Source of the DNA: Candidatus Poseidonia sp.
GTDB taxonomy: Archaea > Thermoplasmatota > Poseidoniia > Poseidoniales > Poseidoniaceae
NCBI GenBank assembly: GCA_013330155.1
Contig: DUIU01000170.1
Coordinates: forward strand, 687 to 8,176
Reading direction: 5' to 3'
DNA: 7,490 bases
In this document: piece after piece, positions 1 to 6,115 of the stretch
Numbering within the stretch: position 1 is the stretch's first letter
How the letters are laid out: every line of letters starts with the position of its first letter
Made by a program: the position numbers and the translations under genes
Notes under the pieces: model-generated
Told to the model about the DNA's origin: nothing
Database searches by the model: none
The model's input: the letters and a program-made list of their open reading frames with translations, nothing else

Positions 1-783
1 GGTGAAAAATTGGTTGACCAGTTGCTTGATGCTCAACTCATTGCCTCCTGCGCCGATTTGTATCGCCTTACACTGGATGGCCTGCTTGAATTGGAACGCA
101 TGGGGGAGAAATCGGCCAACAACGTTCTCGCCGAGGTGGCCAAATCCCGAACCATGAGCCTTGGAAAGTTCCTCCATGCGCTTGGACTTCCCGGAATTGG
201 CCCGGAATTGGCAACGGCGCTTGCCTCTACTTTAGGCGACGCCTCCGGCCTTTTGCAGTGGCTTGATGCGGCGCATGCTTCGGTAGGCGATGAGGCCTAT
301 GGCCCAGAAATGGGTGAGAACGGTAAGCCACATGCGCACAACCAAGCCATACGAGCCATGCTCGACATCGACGGTGTTGGCGAGATTGTGGCATTGCAAT
401 TCCGAGACGGCTTGGCGTTGCGCCGCCCCCTCGTTGAGGACCTCATCGGTTTGCTAACCATTGAACAAGAAGCGGTGAAAACGGCCGAAGGGCCCTTTGT
501 GGACATGACGTTCTGTGTCACTGGGACTCTTTCTGCGCCTCGCAAAGAGATTCAGCAACGCATCATCGATGCTGGTGGGAAAATCGTTGGAAGCGTCTCA
601 GCAAAACTCAGCGTGCTCGTCGCCGGTGAAAAAGCGGGCTCTAAGTTGACCAAAGCCACCAACCTCGGTGTCGATGTTTGGTCGGAGGACGACCTGAATG
701 AGCGGGTATCTTCTGAGCGTGAGCCCGTGGAGAAAAATCCGTCTCAAACCGAAGGGCAATCCTCGCTTTCCGACTTCTCGTAA
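1..783 (+). CDS. ligA: NAD+-dependent DNA ligase LigA, C-terminal part (5' truncated by window edge)
   Basis: This is the last 260 residues of an NAD+-dependent DNA ligase, which seals nicks with 5'-phosphate and 3'-OH ends during replication and repair. The reading frame is already open at base 1; the adenylation, OB-fold and zinc regions lie outside the window. Visible parts are a helix-hairpin-helix (HhH) region with ERMGEKSANN (fragment residues 32-41), FLHALGLPGIG (57-67) and DIDGVGE (122-128), then a BRCT domain at about 163-235 with FCVTGTL, an AGGK turn and VAGEKAGSKL. The order and motifs match bacterial LigA closely. Between the second and third HhH elements there is a longer hydrophilic segment than in E. 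coli LigA (from memory of that sequence), and about 25 Ser/Glu/Pro-rich residues follow the BRCT domain. It converges on the PAC2 gene with a 4-base gap. Archaea normally use ATP-dependent ligases, so an archaeal host would imply transfer from bacteria. Confidence 0.95.
   Translation, partial: GEKLVDQLLDAQLIASCADLYRLTLDGLLELERMGEKSANNVLAEVAKSRTMSLGKFLHALGLPGIGPELATALASTLGDASGLLQWLDAAHASVGDEAYGPEMGENGKPHAHNQAIRAMLDIDGVGEIVALQFRDGLALRRPLVEDLIGLLTIEQEAVKTAEGPFVDMTFCVTGTLSAPRKEIQQRIIDAGGKIVGSVSAKLSVLVAGEKAGSKLTKATNLGVDVWSEDDLNERVSSEREPVEKNPSQTEGQSSLSDFS
190..211 (+). repeat. Perfect 11-bp tandem direct repeat in ligA
   Basis: CCCGGAATTGG occurs at 190-200 and again at 201-211, in the DNA for the LPGIGPELA part of the helix-hairpin-helix region. 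The unit is not a multiple of three, so the two copies encode different residues. Confidence 0.9.
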
Positions 784-787
784 GGCC

Positions 788-1591
788 TCAACCGTAGAGC
801 ATGGCGTTGGAGGCCGGGCTGCCCTTGTCAGCGCCTCCGGCCGATTCCATCAGGGCAGAAATCTGGGCCTCAAGCATCTCAGCTTCGGCCAACAAAGGCT
901 CCTGTGGAAGGTCAATGGTGGGCAAGAGGGTGTTGAGTTTCTCAATCAAAGCTGCAGCGGCACGGGCGTCTGGGAAGCGAGGGTCCGCCTCCACCATGAT
1001 GGACATCGTCCCGAGCCCACGGCGGCTGGCTTCGCTGAGGATGCCGGCGTTCATGCCACGAATCACACCGGTTTCTAGGAGTGGGATGTTCATCTCTTTC
1101 AGCATCGAGCGAACGGTTTCATTGCATCCGATACCTACCACGTCGATGGCTTCGGTGTCCTCGTATTCCACGACCGGCTCAACACCGTCCATGCCGCTCT
1201 TCATGCCGCCTTTGGAAAACGCATCCACCACGACACCTGCCAGCAATTGATGCTCTTTTGACCACTCAAAGAGGGCCCAGACAATTTTGTGAACCAAGGA
1301 TTCGGGGACCACCATTTCACTCATCAAGAGAATGACTTGGTCGCACCCCTCGATGCTGCACTTTGGTTTTCCAGCGTAGGCTCGAATGGGAGGAAGGGGA
1401 ACGCCTTGGTTAATCATGGCGAGTGCCGGAAGTCGGTCGTCGACCAAACCACCGACGAACTCCAAATCGAGGTGATCAATGAGGTAGTGCGCTACGATGC
1501 TTGAGACCATCCCAACGCTCGGAAAGCAGGCAATGACCATGGCATTTTCGTGTTCGATGGTCGCGTTGATGCGAAGGCTGGGGGCATCCAT
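788..1591 (-). CDS. PAC2-family protein, probable archaeal proteasome assembly chaperone
   Basis: This 267-residue protein belongs to the PAC2 (proteasome assembly chaperone 2) family, called from the early strand-loop motif CFPSVGMV (residues 22-29), a long helix with HYLIDHL, then LPALAMINQGVPLPPIRAYAG, and a central VVVDAF segment. In archaea such proteins (PbaA type) bind the alpha ring of the 20S proteasome and help assembly. The last three residues are Leu-Tyr-Gly, which fits the hydrophobic-Tyr-any (HbYX) tail used to dock into alpha-ring pockets and supports the assignment. The start at 1591 puts the usual short lead-in before the CFPSVG loop. The frame continues up to an ATG at 1652-1654, adding 21 residues, but that ATG overlaps the ATG of the divergent nuclease frame and the added stretch is not family-like. 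No clear ribosome binding site or TATA box separates the options. The role is inferred from family and tail, not from proteasome genes nearby. Confidence 0.87.
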   Translation of the reverse strand: MDAPSLRINATIEHENAMVIACFPSVGMVSSIVAHYLIDHLDLEFVGGLVDDRLPALAMINQGVPLPPIRAYAGKPKCSIEGCDQVILLMSEMVVPESLVHKIVWALFEWSKEHQLLAGVVVDAFSKGGMKSGMDGVEPVVEYEDTEAIDVVGIGCNETVRSMLKEMNIPLLETGVIRGMNAGILSEASRRGLGTMSIMVEADPRFPDARAAAALIEKLNTLLPTIDLPQEPLLAEAEMLEAQISALMESAGGADKGSPASNAMLYG

Positions 1592-1652
1592 AACCTTGGG
1601 TGAGGCCCGATACCCTTCAACACTTTCCCCCTCCGGGCACCAAACCTTCATC

Positions 1653-2861
1653 ATGAACGGCGCTCACCTGTGTGGTATGGAGCAGAGTGCGGCCCCGCCT
1701 CCAAGGGCTCACAAACTCTCTCCTTCGGCGTGGAATCGCTACGAGACCTGTCCGAGGATGTATTGGCTAAGCCGACAACGCCTCCCTCGCAAGGCTGGCA
1801 TGGCTGCTTCGTTGGGAACCGCCGTCCATGCATCCATCGAAGACCTCCTCAATATGGATCTTAAGGGCCGGGATGGAAAAGAAACCAACTGGCTTCCGAT
1901 GGCTGCAGAAAGGGTCCTCAAGACCCGTTGGGACGAGGAAAAGGCCGTTTTCATGGCCACGCCTCGTCGACCAGATTGGAAGGACTCCAAATGGAGCGAG
2001 GCAAAGAAGCAGCAAAAAGGCGGCATTGTGCTTTTGCTGGACCATATTGGCGCCAAACATCTGGGGCACGAACAGGTCACGATAGCTCTTTGGCAACATC
2101 TCCAATCACTCACCATTGCGGTGGAGGGTGAACTCGTAACCAGTGACGGGCGCCTCATGGGGAGACTTGATCTGCTCTTTGCTGACGTTGACGATGCTGG
2201 TCAACTGCAAGGTTGGCTGGTGGCCGACTTGAAGACCGGCCGTGCGCCCACAGAGGAACTGAAACCCGAAGTGAATCGACAATTGCGAATGTACCGTGAT
2301 ATCTTGCTGGCGAACAACCCCTCTGCACCACCCGTGCGTACTGAAGGATGGTATACGAAAACCGCCTCAAAGTGGACCGCAGAAGGTGGAAGCGTTCTGG
2401 AGCAAGCCTATGCCGCTTGGGAAGCGACCCAGCCCACAACCATGCCCATGGACCCAACTCCGGGCCCCGACAGCTGTGGAGGGTTTTGTGATTGGAAGGC
2501 TTGGTGCCCACACTGGTGGACATGGCGTCAAGACTCAGGCACCTTGCACCAGGGCGATTTTTGCGATGCGGTGGTTCTTCTCCATCGGTATGAGGCCACC
2601 TCGGGAGCGGCTGTATTGGAGCTGTGTGAACCTTTGAACGAGACAGGCCGGGCCATTCCCACTGGGCATCAAGTCTCCGCCCGATTTGATGGTCGCGGCA
2701 AAACCGTTCTCGAAACCCTTCAACAAAGTGGCCATCAAGGGCCGATGTTTCTTGGTTCTGTTATGACCGGACGAGGGTCTTGGCGAATAGGTCCTTGGTG
2801 CGATGTCCTTCCTTGGTCGCCGTTCCCCGATGACGAGCCTTACGAACGACCCGAATCATGA
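1653..2861 (+). CDS. RecB/Cas4-like PD-(D/E)XK nuclease with probable 4Fe-4S cluster
   Basis: This is a 402-residue protein of the PD-(D/E)XK superfamily, in the RecB-exonuclease/Cas4-like group that degrades or trims DNA ends. Numbered from the ATG at 1653, it shows the entry motif LSPSAWNRYETCP with Cys33, then GTAVHASIEDLL with His59. The active-site strands follow: GRLDLLF with Asp173, DLKTG with Asp192 and Lys194, and the QxxxY motif with Gln210 and Tyr214. Three more cysteines (275, 279, 285) with Cys33 form the usual four-Cys Fe-S pattern of Cas4/AddB-like nucleases, although the C-x3-C spacing differs from the common C-x2-C. The last ~115 residues look beta-rich, perhaps a small OB-like nucleic-acid-binding domain (inference). 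The ATG at 1677 (394 residues) is an equally possible start; neither has a ribosome binding site. The open frame back to 1497 lies over the PAC2 gene and is not credible. There is no CRISPR array or helicase gene beside it, so a repair role is more likely than Cas4 adaptation. Confidence 0.88.
   Translation: MNGAHLCGMEQSAAPPPRAHKLSPSAWNRYETCPRMYWLSRQRLPRKAGMAASLGTAVHASIEDLLNMDLKGRDGKETNWLPMAAERVLKTRWDEEKAVFMATPRRPDWKDSKWSEAKKQQKGGIVLLLDHIGAKHLGHEQVTIALWQHLQSLTIAVEGELVTSDGRLMGRLDLLFADVDDAGQLQGWLVADLKTGRAPTEELKPEVNRQLRMYRDILLANNPSAPPVRTEGWYTKTASKWTAEGGSVLEQAYAAWEATQPTTMPMDPTPGPDSCGGFCDWKAWCPHWWTWRQDSGTLHQGDFCDAVVLLHRYEATSGAAVLELCEPLNETGRAIPTGHQVSARFDGRGKTVLETLQQSGHQGPMFLGSVMTGRGSWRIGPWCDVLPWSPFPDDEPYERPES
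2856..2861. other. Palindromic overlap of two convergent stop codons
   Basis: TCATGA carries the TGA of the plus-strand nuclease (2859-2861) and, on the other strand, the TGA of the exonuclease (2856-2858). The coding regions therefore overlap by six bases, leaving no room for separate terminators outside coding sequence. Confidence 0.9.
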
Positions 2862-3674
2862 GCGCAGGTGTTCCTTGATTCGCGCTTGTGTGTCCGGGCA
2901 ATCAAGACCCTTTGGAGACAGCAGCCAACCGATGTATGATGGGTCATTGGCTTGGATTTCACGAATATAGCGTCCACGATGACGGCCGAAAGCAAGCACC
3001 AATTCATCGCCGTCTTGTCTGACCTTCCCCATGGAATCGACAGGCACTAAATCATCCAATCCACGGCCTAATTCTGATGCATCTTTTGCGCTGTCGCCGT
3101 GAGCAATCCATCGTTCCAGTTCGGGTAGAGGTCGCCGGAAGGCACCTGCATGCTCCACACTAAGCCGCCAAAAGAGCAACATGGTGGCGGCAGCGTCAGC
3201 CGCAGCAGTGTGGGCGGCCTCGAGGCGGATGCCATAGCGTTGACACATCGCTCCGAGTCGATGCGGCCTGGGCAACTTCAGGCGACGAACGAGCTCCAGC
3301 GTGTCCATGATGGCCTTTGGCTGAGGAGCCAAGCGTCCCATTCGAAGGAATTCCGTCTTCAACATGGCGTAGTCAAAACTGCGAACGTTGTGGCCAACCA
3401 AGATGGCTCCATCAATGAGTTCGGCCAGTTCTTCAGCGACTTCAGACAGGGCCGGCTTATCCCGAACATCTTCGTTGTAGATGCCGTGAATGTTGCTCGC
3501 CTCAAGAGGAATACGAACGGGGGGTTTGACGATCTGTTCCACGTTCACGGCGGTTCCATCAGCCAAGGTGCCGATGAGGGCGTACTGGACGATTCGGTCG
3601 TTGTTGGTTGAGGTCCCGGTGGTTTCAAGGTCAAAGGCTAGCACCTTCTCTCCCTCAAAAAGGTCCTGTGCCAT
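2856..3674 (-). CDS. DEDDh 3'-5' exonuclease (DnaQ-like) with ExoX-like C-terminal domain
   Basis: This 272-residue protein is a DnaQ-superfamily exonuclease that would remove nucleotides from 3' ends with two metal ions. All catalytic residues are visible: Asp15 and Glu17 in FDLETTG (Exo I), Asp101 in GHNVRSFDYAML (Exo II), and His155 and Asp160 in the HxxxxD of Exo III, which defines the DEDDh type. After the nuclease domain and a linker comes FGRHRGRYIREI...DPSYIGWLL (from about 229), matching the short basic domain found at the C-terminus of exodeoxyribonuclease X-like proteins. It could be a proofreading-type or a stand-alone repair exonuclease; no polymerase gene is close. The start at 3674 places the first motif at the usual distance. 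In-frame alternatives are ATG at 3707 and TTG at 3716. Its stop overlaps that of the convergent PD-(D/E)XK nuclease gene. Confidence 0.93.
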   Translation of the reverse strand: MAQDLFEGEKVLAFDLETTGTSTNNDRIVQYALIGTLADGTAVNVEQIVKPPVRIPLEASNIHGIYNEDVRDKPALSEVAEELAELIDGAILVGHNVRSFDYAMLKTEFLRMGRLAPQPKAIMDTLELVRRLKLPRPHRLGAMCQRYGIRLEAAHTAAADAAATMLLFWRLSVEHAGAFRRPLPELERWIAHGDSAKDASELGRGLDDLVPVDSMGKVRQDGDELVLAFGRHRGRYIREIQANDPSYIGWLLSPKGLDCPDTQARIKEHLRS

Positions 3675-3740
3675 AAACAACAAACGCAGGGCACCCCCTT
3701 TGAACATCACTCTCAAACATCATGACTTTCTCGGTTTGGC

Positions 3741-4121
3741 ATGGGTCTGCGGGATTGGTTCACATCAAAGCCACCTCAATCAGTCGTCAAGGCAGATTCC
3801 ACTTCTTCTTCCGAGGCTTTGGCCGATGACAAGGAAGCCTTTGCCAAGGTTCGGGCGGCGAAAGCTACCGAAGCCTTGTCCTTGTTTGACGAGGACGACC
3901 CTCTTCCAATCGCTGATTCCCCGGTCGTGGCGCCATACGATGCAAGCGAGGCTGATACTGACGAGTTATTTACCGAAGGGAGTGAAAGTTTCACGAACGC
4001 CGATGAACTTGAAATCGATGACGTTGGGGAACTCGAAGACCCATACCTTTCGGCCATTGTAGAGGGAGATGTACCTGAAACGGTGGTCTTTGATGATGAA
4101 GAAAAAGGCCGGTCTGTTTAA
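3741..4121 (+). CDS. Small acidic protein of unknown function
   Basis: No family is recognised. The 126-residue product has a short hydrophobic, mildly basic N-terminus (MGLRDWF), then a long low-complexity stretch rich in Ala, Ser, Asp and Glu; I count 34 acidic against 9 basic residues. There is no signal peptide, membrane segment or cysteine, so it is probably cytoplasmic and largely disordered, with the N-terminal amphipathic segment a possible docking element (inference). The start is the first ATG in frame, 66 bases from the divergent exonuclease start, and has no ribosome binding site, which suits a leaderless transcript, though I see no clear TATA box. The PKD lipoprotein gene follows after 46 bases on the same strand and may be co-transcribed. 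The reading frame contrasts with its shadow frames in lacking unusual residues, and the acidic bias is common in salt-adapted archaea, so the gene is probably real. Confidence 0.7.
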   Translation: MGLRDWFTSKPPQSVVKADSTSSSEALADDKEAFAKVRAAKATEALSLFDEDDPLPIADSPVVAPYDASEADTDELFTEGSESFTNADELEIDDVGELEDPYLSAIVEGDVPETVVFDDEEKGRSV

Positions 4122-4145
4122 TCCATCATCCCGAACCATTAGAAA

Positions 4146-4156
4146 GGGAGAGGTGA
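4146..4156 (+). promoter_or_regulatory. Shine-Dalgarno site for the PKD lipoprotein gene
   Basis: The bases GGGAGAGGTGA contain AGGTGA, complementary to the conserved 3' end of 16S rRNA, and end 11 bases before the ATG at 4168. This decides the start of the lipoprotein, rejecting the longer frame that opens at 4069 inside the preceding gene. Confidence 0.7.
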
Positions 4157-4167
4157 GCCTTTCGAAT

Positions 4168-5355
4168 ATGGTGGGCCTGCGTTCGGAGCGAATCTTCGCC
4201 ATGCTCGCCGCCCATGTCATGCTTCTCAGCCTCGTCGCTGGATGCATAGGGGCGCTTGATACAACCGTAGACCCGCGGGCGACGCTCGAAGCGTATCCGA
4301 CCCTTATTCAGGAGGGGGAAATGGTCACGCTGGACGCGAGGGATTCTTCACCGGTTGAAGGTGTCATCACCAATTATGCCTGGGATTTCGGCGACGGCAC
4401 CACGGCTGAGACGGTGGTCGGCTTTACCTCGCACAGCTATTTGTCGTATGGACAGTATACCGTGCGTATCACGGTTACCAACGACCAAGGCGGCACCGAT
4501 GACGCCCTCGCCACCATCATCGTTAACGGCGCTCCAAGCGTGAATATCTCAATGCCCTCCACCGTTCGTGCTGGGGATGCAGCCCTTCTCGATGCCTCGG
4601 CCTCCTTTGACCCGGAGGGGAATGAACTCTCGTACCAGTGGGACTTGAACACCCTCGAGGACAGCGATGGGGATGGAAATCCAAGCAACGATGCGGATGA
4701 AACCACGTCAACCGTCTTGCTCGACACCTCAACATCAGGATTCATTTATGGCTCTCTGCGGGTTGATGATGGAGCTGGAGCGTCTGCTGTTGAATCGTTT
4801 GAGATCAACGTCACCACTCGAACGTTTCAGGTGACATGGATTACTGAAACGTATGAGGTTTCATGGGATGAATACCTCGAGCAAGGCGACTCGTGGTCAG
4901 GCAACATGACGCCAGGAGACATTGGCAGAGTCATGTCGTTCAATGCTCTCTTGGAACTTGACCAGGACGTGGCACCTCCCCATGACAACTTCACCCTCGC
5001 CGTGAACATCGTTGAAGACAATTACAACCGGCGAGTGGCAACCGAGGCCGGCAATTATTCAACCAACGAACCTGCACGTGCAGAGATGTCTGAAGAGGGC
5101 ATGAACGTGCGAGGCGAAGACGGCATGTACACCTCTGATTCAGCCGAAGAATTGCTTCGAACATTGCTGAATTCAAGGGAAAGCGGCAACGGGCAAGGCC
5201 CTTGGGTTTGGACGGTTGTTGCCCAACAATCTGACCCGGATGCGTTCATCGGTGAAATCGATCCCGACCCAGGGAATGATTGGACGTTGACGGTGGAAGT
5301 CGTCGTCATGCGCCCTTCACTGACCGAAGTTGCTCTTGGTACGGCCAGCGAGTAA
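4168..5355 (+). CDS. Secreted PKD-domain lipoprotein
   Basis: This 395-residue exported protein starts with a charged N-terminus, a hydrophobic stretch and a lipobox-like VAGC with Cys26, so it is probably lipid-anchored on the outer face of the membrane. A PKD (Ig-like beta-sandwich) domain follows at about 33-118 with the hallmark WDFGDGT at 72-78. A second PKD-like domain spans about 120-213 and contains an acidic insert with DxDxDG (Asp165, 167, 169) and further Asp residues to 178, likely to bind calcium. The last ~180 residues, with WDEYLEQGDSW and DDPDPGN-like acidic turns, match no family I know. There is no C-terminal membrane anchor or sorting signal. PKD domains generally mediate adhesion or polymer binding, so a surface role is inferred. 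A strong Shine-Dalgarno site fixes the start. The gene ends in tandem stops, TAA then TAG (5353-5358), and the next gene starts 47 bases on. Confidence 0.88.
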   Translation: MVGLRSERIFAMLAAHVMLLSLVAGCIGALDTTVDPRATLEAYPTLIQEGEMVTLDARDSSPVEGVITNYAWDFGDGTTAETVVGFTSHSYLSYGQYTVRITVTNDQGGTDDALATIIVNGAPSVNISMPSTVRAGDAALLDASASFDPEGNELSYQWDLNTLEDSDGDGNPSNDADETTSTVLLDTSTSGFIYGSLRVDDGAGASAVESFEINVTTRTFQVTWITETYEVSWDEYLEQGDSWSGNMTPGDIGRVMSFNALLELDQDVAPPHDNFTLAVNIVEDNYNRRVATEAGNYSTNEPARAEMSEEGMNVRGEDGMYTSDSAEELLRTLLNSRESGNGQGPWVWTVVAQQSDPDAFIGEIDPDPGNDWTLTVEVVVMRPSLTEVALGTASE

Positions 5356-5388
5356 TAGCGAAAGGGGTATGAAGCGGAGCCGTTTGGC

Positions 5389-5394
5389 AAGGAG
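5389..5394 (+). promoter_or_regulatory. Shine-Dalgarno site for the small protein at 5403
   Basis: AAGGAG lies 8 bases before the ATG at 5403, an ideal spacing. It favours that ATG over the in-frame GTG at 5394, which overlaps the ribosome binding site itself. Confidence 0.75.
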
Positions 5395-5402
5395 TGGTTA
5401 CG

Positions 5403-5756
5403 ATGGTGGATACGGTAGAAATCGGACGCATTACACTTCGAGACACGCTTTCCTTGGACCTTTCAGTTTGGATGAATCATCCCGATGATTGGGATTTCCG
5501 TCCCTTGTTGAGTTATGCTGGAACAACCTTGACCATCACGTGTGCCAACAAGGGCAATGTGCTGGCCACCACCGAACTTGACGATGAGCAAGATGAGGCC
5601 CTACAACGCGACCGTTTGGCTGAACTTCGCGTGAAATTCCAAGTCCACGGGATGCATGGTCGCCTCAAGGACATCCACCCCATCATTGCAGACGGCAAGG
5701 CCAAGAAACTCGCCACGGCTAACTGGAAGACGACCCAACCCGTCAAATTTGAGTGA
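5403..5756 (+). CDS. Small conserved-looking protein of unknown function
   Basis: No family is recognised. The 117-residue product has no signal peptide or membrane segment and one cysteine. The first half (EIGRITLRDTLSLDLSVW, then LLSYAGTTLTITCANKGNVLATTEL) alternates hydrophobic and polar residues as in beta strands. The middle (DDEQDEALQRDRLAELRVKF) is a charged probable helix. The C-terminal third is basic with several Lys and a HGMHGRLKDIHP segment. A compact cytoplasmic beta/alpha protein is the most that can be inferred. The start at 5403 is set by AAGGAG eight bases upstream. It follows the lipoprotein gene by 47 bases on the same strand and is probably co-transcribed with it, but it lacks export features and so need not share its role. 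Confidence 0.8.
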   Translation: MVDTVEIGRITLRDTLSLDLSVWMNHPDDWDFRPLLSYAGTTLTITCANKGNVLATTELDDEQDEALQRDRLAELRVKFQVHGMHGRLKDIHPIIADGKAKKLATANWKTTQPVKFE

Positions 5757-5770
5757 ACCCCCAGCGAATC

Positions 5771-5778
5771 TTTGATAA
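5771..5778 (+). promoter_or_regulatory. Candidate archaeal TATA box for the winged-helix gene
   Basis: TTTGATAA lies 25-32 bases before the ATG at 5803. This is about the TATA-to-start distance expected if the transcript begins at the start codon, which itself has no ribosome binding site. The match to the TTTATA-type archaeal consensus is partial. Confidence 0.35.
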
Positions 5779-5794
5779 CGGTTCACGCCGTTTT
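5777..5794 (+). terminator. Weak hairpin with T tract between two small genes
   Basis: AACGG (5777-5781) and CCGTT (5788-5792) form a 5-bp stem with a 6-base loop, running into TTTT (5791-5794) and a T-rich stretch up to the next start codon. It could end the transcript of the lipoprotein group. The stem is short, and it overlaps the candidate TATA box by two bases, so chance is possible. Confidence 0.25.
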
Positions 5795-5802
5795 GTTGGT
5801 TT

Positions 5803-6081
5803 ATGCCTCACCCACCTGGAAAAGGAAGTCAAAAACAGGCCCGTTTCAAACGTCTAGCCAACGAAGTTCGCAAGTTTGTGTATGCCAACCCCGGTTGTTC
5901 TGCACAAGCCATCGTGGCGAGTTTGAACCATGACCAAAAAATGCGAAATCACGGTTTAACCCCGCGAAAAGTCGGGTTCTTCATCACGCGCAACCTTCGA
6001 CAATCACTGACCTGGTGGCAGGACCACCGTGCAGGGCGCCGCGTGTACGGCCCCTCGCCCAACAACGGAGAGAAATCTTGA
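5803..6081 (+). CDS. Small basic protein, putative winged-helix DNA-binding
   Basis: This 92-residue, strongly basic protein is of no family I can name. After a basic lead (residues 1-24), the segment VRKFVYANPGCSAQAIVASLN (22-42) followed by LTPRKVGFFITRNL (52-65) reads as helix-turn-helix, with the second helix as recognition helix. WWQDHRAGRRVYGP (71-84) would form the wing strand. This layout fits a small winged-helix transcription factor or chromatin protein, called by pattern only. There is no signal peptide or membrane segment. The ATG at 5803 has no Shine-Dalgarno site but has a TATA-like TTTGATAA at leaderless distance, so it may have its own promoter. It lies 46 bases after the unknown small gene and 56 bases before the HAD gene, whose upstream inverted repeat it might bind, which is speculation. 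Confidence 0.78.
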   Translation: MPHPPGKGSQKQARFKRLANEVRKFVYANPGCSAQAIVASLNHDQKMRNHGLTPRKVGFFITRNLRQSLTWWQDHRAGRRVYGPSPNNGEKS

Positions 6082-6115
6082 CGGTTCCCTCTCTGCAGAG
6101 CGGTTCGCTCATGTA

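Noticed and set aside
698..1078. Plus-strand frame crossing the ligA/PAC2 junction
   Set aside because: It overlaps two well-supported genes in other frames and has no recognisable motif or ribosome binding site.
801..1250. Plus-strand open frame of 149 codons opposite the PAC2 gene
   Set aside because: It is antisense to a clear PAC2 protein; its product is Ser/Arg/Pro-rich with no domain.
1497..1652. N-terminal extension of the PD-(D/E)XK nuclease back to the ATG at 1497
   Set aside because: The extra 52 residues lie over the PAC2 coding region and precede the typical entry motif by far too much.
1653..2861. Cas4 of a CRISPR system
   Set aside because: The fold and Fe-S cysteines are Cas4-like, but no repeat array, cas1 or cas2 is present in the window and the protein is about twice Cas4 length.
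4069..4167. Longer start for the PKD lipoprotein
   Set aside because: It overlaps the acidic protein gene and puts 33 polar residues before the signal peptide; the Shine-Dalgarno site at 4146-4156 supports 4168.
5394..5402. GTG start for the small protein at 5403
   Set aside because: The GTG overlaps the AAGGAG ribosome binding site that is correctly spaced for the ATG at 5403.
6091..6100. Palindrome CTCTGCAGAG as a terminator
   Set aside because: It has no loop and no T tract; a 10-bp palindrome alone is weak evidence, so it is only mentioned with the upstream repeats of the HAD gene.
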